Assembly: GCA_964389525.1 (NCBI GenBank)
Contig: CAYMEX010000014.1
Coordinates: 14,918 to 78,917, forward strand
DNA length: 64,000 nt
Source of the DNA: JAFLTL01 sp964389525
GTDB lineage: Bacteria; Bacteroidota; Bacteroidia; Bacteroidales; Muribaculaceae
Direction of reading: 5' to 3'
How positions within the stretch are numbered: position 1 is the stretch's first letter; every line of letters starts with the position of its first letter. The translations under genes were made by a program, and so were the position numbers. Below are positions 17,826-27,345 of this stretch, piece by piece. The notes below the pieces were generated by a model. That model had not been told where the DNA came from. It did no database searches and worked only from the letters and a program-made list of their open reading frames with translations.

Positions 17826-17922
17826 CCTCCGACGTATGACAATCATAAAATACAATCACTCGTTTTTTTTTAATAACTTAGCGCGCTGAAACGTTCTCGG
17901 AAAGGATAGCAGCTGAACAGAA

Positions 17923-20334
17923 ATGATAGAAAACCTCGTCATAGTAGAGTCTCCGGCAAAGGCTAAGACCATTGAGAAATTCCTCGGCAAAGATTTCAAG
18001 GTCATGTCGAGCTATGGCCATATCCGCGACCTTCGCAAGAAGAATTTTGGCATTGATGTGGAAAACGGCTTTCAGCCCGAATATGAAATACCGGCCGATA
18101 AACGGCAACTTGTGACCGATCTTAAAAAGGCGGCCGCAGAGGCACACACCGTGTGGCTCGCATCCGATGAAGACCGCGAGGGAGAAGCCATCGCATGGCA
18201 TCTCGCTGAGGTTCTCGGCCTCGACCCCGCGACGACAAAGCGAATAGTCTTCCATGAGATCACCAAGGACGCCATACTCAACGCAATCGCCAACCCGCGC
18301 ACAATAGACCTGCATCGTGTCGACGCACAGCAGGCGCGCCGCGTGCTCGACCGCATAGTCGGTTTCGAGCTGTCGCCGGTGCTCTGGCGCAAGATACGCC
18401 CGTCGCTATCTGCCGGACGTGTGCAGTCGGTTGCCGTCAGGCTTATATGCGAGCGCGAGAAGGAAATAAACGAATTTGTGCCCGAACCATACTTCCGTGT
18501 GACCGGCGAGTTCACCACTTCGTCGGGAGCACAGGTAAAAGCCGAGCTTAACAAACGTCTTGGCTCGGCCGACGAGGCACGCACGCTGCTCGACGAGTGC
18601 AAAGGCAGCACTTTCACTGTCGCCGACATCAACGTCAAGCCCACAAAAAAATCACCGGCCGCACCTTTCACGACATCGACACTCCAGCAGGAGGCCGGAC
18701 GCAAGCTCGGATTTGCCGTCGGACAGACGATGAGCATAGCGCAGCGGCTCTATGAGAGCGGACTCATAACCTACATGCGTACCGACTCGCTCAACCTGTC
18801 GCAGCTCGCCCTGAGCACCATCAGGCAGGAGATAACCGCCGAGATGGGAAAGGAGTATGTGAAGACACGCCAGTATCACACGTCGTCGAAGGGAGCACAG
18901 GAAGCACACGAGGCCATACGCCCCACCTATATTAACCGCCGCACAATCGACGGCACGGCGCAGGAGAAGCGTCTTTACGACCTGATATGGAAGCGCACCA
19001 TCGCATCGCAGATGGCCGACGCCGAAATCGAGAAAACGACTGTAGACATAGTTTCCGGCAAAAACGGGAACACATACTTCCAGGCTTCGGGCGAGGTTAT
19101 CAGGTTTGACGGATTCCTGAAAGTATATCTCGAAGGCAACGACGACGATGACCACACATCGCAGACCGACGGCGACCGCCTCCCGGCAATGAGCGAGGGA
19201 GAGACACTGTCGGCCGCGGCAATACACGCCACTGAGCGGTTTACCCAGCAGCCTCCGCGCTTCACCGAGGCGTCGCTGGTGAAGAAGATGGAGGAGCTCG
19301 GCATAGGACGTCCGTCGACCTATGCGCCGACAATCTCCACAATCCAGAACCGCGAATATGTCGAGAGAGGCTCGCGCGACGGAAAACAGCGCGAATACCA
19401 CGTGATCGAGCTGCAGAACGGCAAGATCAGCGAGTCGGTGCGCACAGAGAACTGGGGTACCGACAAAGGCAAACTTATACCGACCGACACCGGCATTATC
19501 GTCAATGAGTTCCTGACCAAGCTGTTTCCCAACGTCCTCGACTACAATTTCACCGCACGTGTCGAGGAGCGTTTCGACGAGATCGCCGAGGGAAAACGCA
19601 AATGGAACGACGAGCTGCGCGACTTCTATCAGGATTTCCACCCGCTTGTCGACTCTGCAATGACAACACGCACCGAACACAAAGTGGGAGAGCGTGTTCT
19701 CGGGACTGACCCGGCCACAGGATACAACGTCTCAGTGAAGATAGGCCGTTTCGGACCTCTCGTGCAGATCGGCGACTCAGACGCGGAAGAGAAGCCGCGC
19801 TTCGCCTCGCTGCTCAAAGGGCAGTCGATGTCGACGATCACACTCGACGAGGCGTTGCATCTTTTTGACTTCCCGCGCAATCTGGGCGACTTCGAGGAGA
19901 AGGCCGTGACGGTGGCCATAGGCCGCTTCGGGCCATATGTGCGCCACGACGGCAAGTTTGTATCTATCCCCAAGGAGCTTGAGCCGGCGGCCATAACACT
20001 CGACGAGGCCATAGAGCTGATCGAGAAGAAGCGTCAGGCCGACGCCATGCGACACATCAAGTCGTTTGAAGAGGATCCGGAAATCGAGATACTCAACGGC
20101 CGCTACGGTCCATACATCACGAAGAACAAGACCAACTACAAGATACCCAAGGCTGTCACCGATCCTGCCGCTCTCACCTACGAGGAAGTGAAAGAGATCA
20201 TGGAGAAACAGGATGTCACTCCAAAACGCACGACCCGCAGCCGCTCGGCATCAGCGTCGAAGTCAACAGCAAAAGCCGCAGCCAAGACACCGGCAAAGAC
20301 TACTGCTCGACGCAAGACCAAAACAGAAAAATAA
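17923..20334 (+). CDS. topA: DNA topoisomerase I
   Basis: 803 residues. Type IA topoisomerase that relaxes negative supercoils. It begins with the TOPRIM domain (NLVIVESPAKAKTIEKFLG, acidic triad in ASDEDREGEAIAWHLAE). The active-site Tyr is residue 284 in GLITYMRTDS. The GIGRPSTYAPTI block is present, followed by repeated C-terminal GRFGP(L/Y) modules (KIGRFGPLVQIG, AIGRFGPYVRH, LNGRYGPYITK) in place of zinc fingers. The protein ends in a Lys/Arg/Ala/Thr-rich tail (KSTAKAAAKTPAKTTARRK) that is probably disordered and DNA-binding. It starts 97 bp after murA. A T-rich tract and a weak -7-like TAACTTAG lie just upstream. Confidence 0.96.
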   Translation: MIENLVIVESPAKAKTIEKFLGKDFKVMSSYGHIRDLRKKNFGIDVENGFQPEYEIPADKRQLVTDLKKAAAEAHTVWLASDEDREGEAIAWHLAEVLGLDPATTKRIVFHEITKDAILNAIANPRTIDLHRVDAQQARRVLDRIVGFELSPVLWRKIRPSLSAGRVQSVAVRLICEREKEINEFVPEPYFRVTGEFTTSSGAQVKAELNKRLGSADEARTLLDECKGSTFTVADINVKPTKKSPAAPFTTSTLQQEAGRKLGFAVGQTMSIAQRLYESGLITYMRTDSLNLSQLALSTIRQEITAEMGKEYVKTRQYHTSSKGAQEAHEAIRPTYINRRTIDGTAQEKRLYDLIWKRTIASQMADAEIEKTTVDIVSGKNGNTYFQASGEVIRFDGFLKVYLEGNDDDDHTSQTDGDRLPAMSEGETLSAAAIHATERFTQQPPRFTEASLVKKMEELGIGRPSTYAPTISTIQNREYVERGSRDGKQREYHVIELQNGKISESVRTENWGTDKGKLIPTDTGIIVNEFLTKLFPNVLDYNFTARVEERFDEIAEGKRKWNDELRDFYQDFHPLVDSAMTTRTEHKVGERVLGTDPATGYNVSVKIGRFGPLVQIGDSDAEEKPRFASLLKGQSMSTITLDEALHLFDFPRNLGDFEEKAVTVAIGRFGPYVRHDGKFVSIPKELEPAAITLDEAIELIEKKRQADAMRHIKSFEEDPEIEILNGRYGPYITKNKTNYKIPKAVTDPAALTYEEVKEIMEKQDVTPKRTTRSRSASASKSTAKAAAKTPAKTTARRKTKTEK

Positions 20335-20340
20335 ACAGAG

Positions 20341-21255
20341 ATGGCACAACAACGCATGACAAAACCGGGGGCCGAGCGACGTGGATTTGTCCCCGACCGC
20401 ATCGAGACGTACACCTGCGATGCCGCCGACACCACTCTGCTCGATTTTCTATTTGCATCGATGCCCGACCGCAAGCGCACACCGGTAAAGAACATGCTGC
20501 GCTACGGCCAGGTGCGTGTCAACGGCACCCCCACCACCCAGTACGACATGCAGCTTCAGCCGGGCGACACCGTTGATATCAACCTCACACGTGCGTTTCA
20601 GGTGTTCTCACACCGCCGTCTGAAAATCGTCTATGAAGACGATGATATCCTGGTTGTCGAGAAAGGCTACGGACTCCTCTCGATGGGCACAGGCAAATCG
20701 GGCGAGGAAACGGCATACTCACTCCTGCGCGACTATCTGAAACGCAAGGATCCGCGCAACAAGATCTTCATCATACACCGTCTCGACCGCGACACCTCAG
20801 GCATAATGATGTTCGCCAAGACCCAGGAAGCGAAAGACGCGATGCAGCACAACTGGAACAATATGGTGCTCAACCGCAAGTATCTGTGCCTTGTCGAGGG
20901 CCGAGTGCAGGAGCCGGAGGGTGTCATCAGAAGCTACCTCGTGGAGAACTCGCGCATGGAGGCGTACTCCACCGACGACCCCGACGCAGGAGGCCAGCTT
21001 GCCGTGACGCGTTACCGCGTACTTGCCGACCGCGGCGGCTACACTCTGCTCGAAGTCGAGCTCGACACCGGGCGAAAAAACCAGATAAGGGTGCACATGA
21101 AAGACATGGGGCACCCCATTGCCGGAGACCGCAAATACGGAGCACGCACATCGCCGCTCCACCGGCTCGCGCTTCATGCCGCCACTCTGCGTTTCGTGCA
21201 CCCCATCACCCGCAAGGAGATGAACTTCAGCGCTCCGATAAAATTCAAGATATAA
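20341..21255 (+). CDS. RluA-family RNA pseudouridine synthase
   Basis: 304 residues. An N-terminal S4-like RNA-binding segment (KNMLRYGQVRVNGTPTTQ) is followed by the RluA catalytic domain with HRLDRDTSGIMMFAKT, which carries the catalytic Asp, then NRKYLCLVEG and TGRKNQIRVHMKDMGHPIAGD. It isomerises uridine to pseudouridine in rRNA or tRNA; the target cannot be read from sequence. The first 25 residues are basic and Gly-poor (MAQQRMTKPGAERRG). It starts 6 bp after topA and is probably co-transcribed with it. Confidence 0.92.
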   Translation: MAQQRMTKPGAERRGFVPDRIETYTCDAADTTLLDFLFASMPDRKRTPVKNMLRYGQVRVNGTPTTQYDMQLQPGDTVDINLTRAFQVFSHRRLKIVYEDDDILVVEKGYGLLSMGTGKSGEETAYSLLRDYLKRKDPRNKIFIIHRLDRDTSGIMMFAKTQEAKDAMQHNWNNMVLNRKYLCLVEGRVQEPEGVIRSYLVENSRMEAYSTDDPDAGGQLAVTRYRVLADRGGYTLLEVELDTGRKNQIRVHMKDMGHPIAGDRKYGARTSPLHRLALHAATLRFVHPITRKEMNFSAPIKFKI

Positions 21256-21288
21256 GAGAACGATCACACCGAGCCAAAATTCAAGCAC

Positions 21289-21774
21289 ATGAGCCATGAC
21301 CTACACATAAGCGACGGACTGACAAAGGAGGAGAAATACCTCCGACTGTTGCCGCAGATCGCCGCCATCACCGACGGCGAGACCGACATGATCGCCTGTA
21401 TGGCAAATGTGTGCTCAGCTCTCTCGCTGACATTCGGGTGGCTCTGGACAGGCTTTTATCGCGTCAAAGGCGACGAACTGATCCTCGGCCCCTTTCAGGG
21501 TCCATTGGCCTGCGTGCATATAAAGCATGGCCGCGGCGTGTGCGGAACGGCCTGGGCCGAAGAACGCACCGTCATTGTGCCCGACGTGGAGAAGTTTCCC
21601 GGACACATAGCATGCAGCTCACTGTCGCGGTCTGAGATCGTCGTGCCCGTGCGCAACGCCAAAGGCGAAACAGTGGCGGTGCTTGACATCGACTCCTGCG
21701 AGACCGACACATTTGACGAGACCGATTCACTGCATCTCGGCGAAATAGTCGGGCTGCTGTCTGACTGCACATAA
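21289..21774 (+). CDS. msrC: Free methionine-(R)-sulfoxide reductase (GAF domain)
   Basis: 161 residues forming a single GAF domain. Members of the fRMsr family reduce free Met-R-sulfoxide with redox Cys residues. The conserved Cys are present: GPLACVHIKHGRGVCGTAW (two) and FPGHIACSSLSRSEIVVPV. The active site also includes Asp/Glu in VLDIDSCETDTFDE. It is cytosolic and would repair oxidised methionine, which fits oxidative stress in an anaerobe. It lies 33 bp after the pseudouridine synthase. Confidence 0.9.
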   Translation: MSHDLHISDGLTKEEKYLRLLPQIAAITDGETDMIACMANVCSALSLTFGWLWTGFYRVKGDELILGPFQGPLACVHIKHGRGVCGTAWAEERTVIVPDVEKFPGHIACSSLSRSEIVVPVRNAKGETVAVLDIDSCETDTFDETDSLHLGEIVGLLSDCT

Positions 21775-21814
21775 ACAAAAACATTCATACACAACCAATC
21801 TTCAAGTTACAGAC

Positions 21815-22663
21815 ATGAAATTACCTGTTAGCATTCTGCTTGCAGCATTAGCAGCAAGTTGCACCACGACAAACACAAAGACAGCCGCCACCGACGAGGC
21901 CCAGTCAAACGGACACGAACCCATCGCCATCGAGGCAGCATGGGCCGACTACAATCCCGGCACTGTCGATTTCGAGATTACCACTCCCGACGCTCCGGGC
22001 GCCGACATCTACAAGCGCATTATCCCCGAGCCGGAGAAATATATCACCGACAATGCACGTCGTGTGCTCCAGACTCTCTACTTCTCTCCCGACGACAGCA
22101 TACCCCAGATCGACACGATCAAATATGTCGTGAGAGACTTCGACGGCATCTCCTACAAGAGCGGAGGCGGCAACAAGGTGCGCATCGACTACAGCACCAA
22201 ATGGATCGAAAAGAGCTTTGCCGACAACGACACCGCCAAACTCGACTACGAGACACGCGGCGTGATATATCACGAGCTCACTCACGCATATCAGCTCGAG
22301 CCTAAGGGCTGCGGCCACTACGACGGCAAGAGCCCGTTCTGGGCATTCATCGAGGGCACAGCCGACGGTGTGCGCGTAGCCTGCGGATGCTTCGAGCAGG
22401 ATTTCGCATCCAAGGATCGTCCTCGCGGCGGCAACTGGATGGACGGATACCGCAAGACCGGATATTTCCTCTACTGGCTGCAGCTCAACAAAGACAAGGA
22501 TTTCATCAAGAAATTCAACCGCACGGCTCTGGAAGTGGAGCCCTGGTCATTTGACGCAGCAATGAAGCATATCCTCGGCGACAAAGAGGAGAACTCGATC
22601 GAGAATCTCTGGAACGAGTATCAGGCCGCAGTAGGCGATCTCGACATCGCTTCAGCCGACTGA
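21815..22663 (+). CDS. BSP-type metalloprotease lipoprotein, copy 1
   Basis: 282 residues. A signal peptide ends in a lipobox (ILLAALAASC), so it is probably a surface or periplasmic lipoprotein. The domain resembles the plant/bacterial basic secretory protein peptidase family: zinc-binding HExxH in GVIYHELTHAYQ, an EGTADGVRVACGCFEQ stretch with a further ligand Glu/Asp, RPRGGNWMDGYRKTGYFLYWLQ, and the C-terminal LWNEYQ. It is followed after 28 bp by a close paralogue. The pair precedes a GH92 mannosidase, so glycoprotein degradation is a reasonable guess (inference). Confidence 0.85.
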   Translation: MKLPVSILLAALAASCTTTNTKTAATDEAQSNGHEPIAIEAAWADYNPGTVDFEITTPDAPGADIYKRIIPEPEKYITDNARRVLQTLYFSPDDSIPQIDTIKYVVRDFDGISYKSGGGNKVRIDYSTKWIEKSFADNDTAKLDYETRGVIYHELTHAYQLEPKGCGHYDGKSPFWAFIEGTADGVRVACGCFEQDFASKDRPRGGNWMDGYRKTGYFLYWLQLNKDKDFIKKFNRTALEVEPWSFDAAMKHILGDKEENSIENLWNEYQAAVGDLDIASAD

Positions 22664-22691
22664 CATCATACCGGAATTCAGGCAACAGACA

Positions 22692-23546
22692 ATGAGACTA
22701 CATACAGCGATCCTCGCAGCACTTGCCCTGTGCTGCGGGGCTTGCTCGTCTGACAACAAAGATGACGAGCCACGCAATCCTGTAGATATTCCCGCCCCTG
22801 AGCACAACTACCCGGAACTTATTAAAATCGCCGACGAGTGGCGCGACTATCACCCCGGCAACGTAAGCTTCAGGATCGAGTCGCCAAACACTGCTGGAGC
22901 TAAAATCTACAAAAAGATCGTACCCGACCCCGACACCTACATCAAGGACAACGCCCGTCGCGTGCTGCAGACCCTTTACTACTCCCCCGAAGACCCGAAC
23001 ATACCCAATGTGAAGACTATCGAGTATGTCGTGCGTAACTTTGAAGGCGTATCATACAAAAGCGGAAGCGGCAGCTTCATACGCATCGACTACAGCACCG
23101 ACTGGATCGAGAAGAGCTACGGCACCAACGATGTGCAGAAAGTCGACTACGAGACACGCGGCGTGATCTACCACGAACTCACCCACGCATATCAGCTCGA
23201 GCCGAAGAATTGCGGCACATATGCCGACGGAGGCGAATTTTGGGCATTTATCGAGGGAATGGCCGACGCAGTGCGCGTGGCCTGCGGATGCTTCGAGCAG
23301 AATTTCGACTCCGAAGACCGTCCGCGCGGCGGCTCCTGGACAGACGGTTACCGCAATGCCGGATACTTCATCTACTGGCTCCAGCTCAACAAAGACGAGA
23401 ACTTCATACGCAAGTTCAACGCCTCGGCCAACGAGCTCGAAACATGGTCGTTTGACGCTGCCATGAAGCACGTGCTCGGCGACAAGGAGGAAAACTCCGT
23501 GTCAAGTCTCTGGTATGAGTATCAGAAGGCTGTCGGCGACATTTAA
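22692..23546 (+). CDS. BSP-type metalloprotease lipoprotein, copy 2
   Basis: 284 residues. A tandem paralogue of the preceding gene, very similar throughout, including GVIYHELTHAYQLEP (HExxH), EGMADAVRVACGCFEQNF, RPRGGSWTDGYRNAGYF, and AAMKHVLGDKEENSVSSLWYEYQ. The lipobox is LCCGAC. The N-terminal linker after the lipid Cys (SSDNKDDEPRNP) differs from copy 1 and the N-terminal 60 residues are the most divergent part, which suggests duplication followed by divergence of surface exposure or substrate. The spacing of 28 bp to copy 1 and 24 bp to GH92 indicates one transcript. Confidence 0.85.
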   Translation: MRLHTAILAALALCCGACSSDNKDDEPRNPVDIPAPEHNYPELIKIADEWRDYHPGNVSFRIESPNTAGAKIYKKIVPDPDTYIKDNARRVLQTLYYSPEDPNIPNVKTIEYVVRNFEGVSYKSGSGSFIRIDYSTDWIEKSYGTNDVQKVDYETRGVIYHELTHAYQLEPKNCGTYADGGEFWAFIEGMADAVRVACGCFEQNFDSEDRPRGGSWTDGYRNAGYFIYWLQLNKDENFIRKFNASANELETWSFDAAMKHVLGDKEENSVSSLWYEYQKAVGDI

Positions 23547-23570
23547 TAACCAATACATCATCCAGCAACA

Positions 23571-25922
23571 ATGACGAGACATCTACATACAGCCGCCATC
23601 GCCGGCGGCATGCTCCTGCTCGCTGCCTCATGCCATCAGACACAGGAGGTTGCGACAACCGGGGAGCTTCCCGATCTCGCAGGATACGTCAGGCCGCTTG
23701 TCGGAACATCTGGGTTCGGCAACACCTATCCCGGATCACAGATACCTTTCGGAGGCATCCAGATCAGCCCTGACACCGACACCGACGACTACGACACGGC
23801 ATCGGGTTACAAATATGACCACCCCACGCTGCTCGGCTTCTCGCTGACACACTTCAACGGCACCGGCATCCCCGATCTCGGCGATTTCCTGTTTATGCCC
23901 GGCACCGGCGAGCTGCACCTGCAGCCCGGCACGCATGAGGATCCCGACTCCGGCTACCGCTCGCGCTACTCTCACGACCGCGAGGAGGCTTCGGCCAACT
24001 ACTACGCTGCCGATCTGCTCGACTACGGCACCCGCGCCGAAATGACATCGGGCATGCACGCCGGTATGCTCCGCTTCACATACCCGCAGAGCGACAGCGC
24101 GTTTGTGCTTGTCGATCTCAACCACACGCTACGCAGCTCATGCGAGTGGGCCAACATACGCATCGAGAATGACTCGACGATCACCGGCTCAAAGATCGTG
24201 AAAGGCTGGGCACCCGAGCGTCACGTGTATTTCGCCGCCGTGTTCTCGCAGCCATTTGACAGCGTGATGATCTACCAGAACGACAAGCCGGTGATATACA
24301 ACACCTCACGTTTCCGCAGCTCGAAAGAGGCATGGGGTAAGAACATCAAGTTCGCCCTATACTTCCCGTCGAAAGAGGGAGACCGGGTAGAGGTGAAGAC
24401 AGCGATATCGTCGGTGAGCACAGCAGGAGCACTCGCCAACCTGAAAGAGCTCGACGGAGAGACATTCGAGAGCCTTCACCAGAAGGGTGTGGACGAGTGG
24501 AACCGCCAGCTCGCGATCTTTGACGCCGAGGGCGACGACACGCAGAAAGAGACGTTCTACACATCGGTCTACCACGCATTCCAGAACCCCTATGTGTTTG
24601 AAGACGCCGACGGCAGCTTCCGCCGCAACGACCAGAATATCGACAAGATCGAGCCGGGCCGCCACAACCTGACGCTCTTCTCGCTCTGGGACACATACCG
24701 CGCCCTTCATCCGCTTTTCAACCTCGTGCAGCAGGGCGTCAACTCCGACGTAGCCAACAGCATGCTCAGCCACTACGACCACAGCGTCGAGCATATGCTT
24801 CCCATATGGTCGTTCTACGGCAACGAGAACTGGTGCATGATCGGCTATCACGCCGTTTCGGTGCTCGCCGACATGATCGTGAAGGATGTGCCAGGCATCG
24901 ATGCCGAGCGTCTCTACGAGGCAATGGTGACCACCGCCAACAACCGCAACTACGACTGTCTGCCCGAATACATAGCCAACGGTTGGGTGCCTCTCGACAA
25001 AGAGAAAGAGTCGGTGTCTAAGACACTTGAGTATGCCTACGACGACTATTGCATCGCACAGGCAGCCAAGCATCTCGGCAAGAACGAAGACTACGAGAAA
25101 TATCTCAACCGCTCCATGTCCTACCAGAACCTTGTCGACCCGGAGACAAAGTTCATGCGCGGCCGCGACCTCGCGGGCAACTGGCGCACACCGTTCGCCC
25201 CGATCGCCTACGAGGGACCCGGCTCGGTCAACGGCTGGGGTGACATAACAGAGGGCTTCACCGTGCAGTACACATGGTATGTGCCTCACGATGTGCAGGG
25301 TCACATCAACGAGGTGGGTGAGGATCTCTATCTCGCACGTCTCGACTCACTCTTTGAGATCGAGATACCCGACGACGTGCCGGGCGCACACGACATACAG
25401 GGACGCATAGGCGCCTACTGGCACGGCAACGAGCCATGCCATCAGGTGATATATCTCTACAACTACCTGCGCCAGCCGTGGAAGGCTCAGGCACGCGTCC
25501 GCGAGGTGATCGACCGATTCTATGGCAACGAGCCCGGTTCGCTCTGCGGCAACGACGACTGCGGCCAGATGTCGGCATGGTACATCTTCAACTGCATGGG
25601 CTTCTACCCGACCGCCCCGTCGAGCAACATCTACAGCATCGGTTCGCCGGCACTTCCGGGCGTGAGCATGACCCTGAGCAACGGCAAGAAAGTAAACGTC
25701 ACGACCGAGAACTGGAGCAAGGAGAATGTCTACATCGACAGGATGCTTCTCAACGGCGAGGAGTACGACAAGTCGTACATCACCTACGACGATCTGCGCA
25801 ACGGCGCCGACATAAAGTTTGTGATGAGCGCCGAGCCCAACACATCGCGCGCCACCTCGCAGGAGGCAGTGGCACCGTCCATCAGCACTCCGGGCCAGAC
25901 CCGCAAGTATGTGAAACCGTAA
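23571..25922 (+). CDS. GH92 alpha-mannosidase lipoprotein
   Basis: 783 residues. The lipobox (MLLLAASC) predicts a lipoprotein. Family GH92 removes alpha-1,2/1,3/1,6-linked mannose, typically from host high-mannose N-glycans or yeast mannan, with Ca2+-dependent inversion. Landmarks: N-terminal YVRPLVGTSGFGNTYPG and FGGIQISPDTD, SLTHFNGTGIPDLGDFLFMP, TLFSLWDTYRALHPLF, HMLPIWSFYGNENWCMIGYH, GSVNGWGDITEGFTVQYTW, NEPCHQVIYLYNY, and the C-terminal GNDDCGQMSAWYIFNCMGFYP. The linkage specificity cannot be decided here. It is last in the run after the two BSP peptidases and ends at a strong terminator. Confidence 0.95.
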   Translation: MTRHLHTAAIAGGMLLLAASCHQTQEVATTGELPDLAGYVRPLVGTSGFGNTYPGSQIPFGGIQISPDTDTDDYDTASGYKYDHPTLLGFSLTHFNGTGIPDLGDFLFMPGTGELHLQPGTHEDPDSGYRSRYSHDREEASANYYAADLLDYGTRAEMTSGMHAGMLRFTYPQSDSAFVLVDLNHTLRSSCEWANIRIENDSTITGSKIVKGWAPERHVYFAAVFSQPFDSVMIYQNDKPVIYNTSRFRSSKEAWGKNIKFALYFPSKEGDRVEVKTAISSVSTAGALANLKELDGETFESLHQKGVDEWNRQLAIFDAEGDDTQKETFYTSVYHAFQNPYVFEDADGSFRRNDQNIDKIEPGRHNLTLFSLWDTYRALHPLFNLVQQGVNSDVANSMLSHYDHSVEHMLPIWSFYGNENWCMIGYHAVSVLADMIVKDVPGIDAERLYEAMVTTANNRNYDCLPEYIANGWVPLDKEKESVSKTLEYAYDDYCIAQAAKHLGKNEDYEKYLNRSMSYQNLVDPETKFMRGRDLAGNWRTPFAPIAYEGPGSVNGWGDITEGFTVQYTWYVPHDVQGHINEVGEDLYLARLDSLFEIEIPDDVPGAHDIQGRIGAYWHGNEPCHQVIYLYNYLRQPWKAQARVREVIDRFYGNEPGSLCGNDDCGQMSAWYIFNCMGFYPTAPSSNIYSIGSPALPGVSMTLSNGKKVNVTTENWSKENVYIDRMLLNGEEYDKSYITYDDLRNGADIKFVMSAEPNTSRATSQEAVAPSISTPGQTRKYVKP

Positions 25923-25943
25923 CCACACCCACCTTATACCCAT

Positions 25944-25983
25944 CGGCCCGGCACCATGCAAGGTGTCGGGCCGCGTTTTTTTT
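25944..25983 (+). terminator. Rho-independent terminator after GH92
   Basis: A 12-bp GC-rich stem (25944-25955 with 25962-25973, one G-T wobble), a 6-nt loop and a run of eight T at 25976-25983 lie 21 bp after the GH92 stop. Confidence 0.88.
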
Positions 25984-26003
25984 CAACCACCCCGCGCCTA
26001 CAA

Positions 26004-26491
26004 GTCAAGGCATCGCAGATGCCGCAACCCGGCGTAGCCGGAGCTTAACCCCATCCTGTGAGCATAGCGAACAGGGTGGGGATCCCATCATCACTTGCCA
26101 ACCAGCCTCGCAGAGGCTGAACCCGCCCCTCCCTCTCCACGAGAGTAGGGACGCACGGCTCGTGCGTCCGCTTGATTATCACCCCCTGTAGACCACACAC
26201 CCTACATCGGACACGCCCCACTCCCCCTGTCAAGGCATCGCAGATGCCGCAACCCGGCGTAGCCAGAGCTTAACCCCATCCTGTGAGCGAAGCGAACAGG
26301 GTGGGGACTGCCACACACCCCGACACCCAGCCTCGCAGAGGCTGAACCCAACCCTCATATCTCATACCGGAGGTATGACATTTCGTTAGCCGGGTTCGCT
26401 TGCGAGCCCGGATTAGACCGTCCTCCCTCTCTTCAGCCCCGGAAGGGCTGTACCTCCGGCCACCACCTCCGTCGAAAACGGACAATATACC
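26004..26491. repeat. Mosaic hairpin repeat island, copies 1 and 2
   Basis: Copy 1 (26004-26130) and copy 2 (26229-26491) share long near-identical stretches. They consist of short perfect stems, most closed by GNA triloops: GGCATC-GCA-GATGCC (26009-26023, 26234-26248), CCGGC-GTA-GCCGG (26029-26041), CAGCCTC-GCA-GAGGCTG (26103-26119, 26328-26344) and CATACC-GGA-GGTATG (26363-26377). Between them is a CCCCATCCTGT/ACAGGGTGGGG stem whose loop in copy 2 contains GCGAAGC. Additional hairpins are GGACGCAC/GTGCGTCC (26149-26169) and CCGGGTTCGC/GCGAGCCCGG. Small open frames on both strands recur because the DNA repeats and are not supported as genes. Confidence 0.88.
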
Positions 26492-26634
26492 AAGCGCCAC
26501 ATACCACAGAAACATTGCAGAAAGTTAATTTGCATAAAAGATGTAACTGAATAATGAGTTCGAGCGTCATAATAGTGTAGACCCAAGGAATAGCAACCCG
26601 AAAATGTGAAGCCTTAAAAACTGATAATTAACTT

Positions 26635-27009
26635 ATGAAGAAAACCATTATGAAAAAGCTCGTTCTCCTCTCCCTTTCTGCCGTAGCCGCACTTTGTATT
26701 TCCATGAGTGCCGCCAACAAAACAGATATCCCGACGGCAACTCCCCATGCCGTGACTCATGCGGCAGATCTTAATGCTCCTGCCAACGTTTCCGATCCAT
26801 TTGACGGCATAGATCTCTCTGCCGACCAGAAAGAGAAACTCGACCTGCTCCTGTCTGCCGTCAGATACGCACCTGCCGACAGTGTTGAACAGCATATGGA
26901 GCTTAACCGTAAGGTTCTGTCTCAGATCAGAAAGATCCTTACCGCCGAGCAGTACGTAAAGTATCTCGAAAATATTGCCGAAGCGCAGGAATATCTCCCC
27001 GGTCTCTGA
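26635..27009 (+). CDS. Small secreted Spy/CpxP-like protein, paralogue 1
   Basis: 124 residues, with an in-frame second Met at residue 6 (ATG at 26650) as alternative start. An N-terminal signal peptide (KKLVLLSLSAVAALCISMSA) is followed by a short helical domain with FDGIDLSADQKEKL and, near the C-terminus, KILTAEQYVKYLENIA. The paired (L/I)xxxQ and LTxEQYxxYLEN motifs resemble the LTxxQ-type Spy/CpxP chaperone fold, though the protein is shorter than classical Spy (inference). It is a clear paralogue of the minus-strand gene at 29214-29564, which carries the same two blocks. The pair brackets the hairpin island and the GH99-like gene in inverted orientation. Confidence 0.75.
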   Translation: MKKTIMKKLVLLSLSAVAALCISMSAANKTDIPTATPHAVTHAADLNAPANVSDPFDGIDLSADQKEKLDLLLSAVRYAPADSVEQHMELNRKVLSQIRKILTAEQYVKYLENIAEAQEYLPGL

Positions 27010-27071
27010 CCGTGCCTGAGCATTCAAAGCACCGGGGCAGTTGTGTCATAATACCTTTTTACTGATAGCAG

Positions 27072-27099
27072 GGACGCACGAGCTCGTGCGTCCTTTTTT
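27072..27099 (+). terminator. Terminator of the small Spy-like gene 1
   Basis: A perfect 22-nt palindrome (27072-27093, half-site GGACGCACGAG) is followed by six T. The same stem outer sequence occurs at 26149-26169 in the hairpin island, so this terminator was probably made from, or belongs to, the same repeat family. Confidence 0.75.
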
Positions 27100-27345
27100 A
27101 CTTATCCAGTCTCGCCTAAGCAGCGACATTAGCTATAGCAGCTATTCTAAGCTACCGCAACCGACCAACTGCCCCCGATAGTAGTGACACACGCCCATGC
27201 ATCCACTTCATTTACAGCACTATCTGCAGGCATCGAAGATGCCGCCCCGCGGGCGACCTTCTCTCATTACCCTGCCATGAGCAACCAGTTGGTTTGTAGG
27301 GGCGTGCGACAGTACGCCCACAAATTTCCCCCCTGCTCCCCGCCA
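27100..27345. other. Gene-free stretch with stray hairpins
   Basis: I see no credible gene. It holds an isolated GGCATC-GAA-GATGCC hairpin (27229-27243), identical in stem to the island units, and a GGGCGT/ACGCCC hairpin near 27299-27319. An AGCTATAGCAGCTATT motif near 27132 resembles sequence beside the 34-nt repeats at 39.9 and 45.5 kb. Confidence 0.5.
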
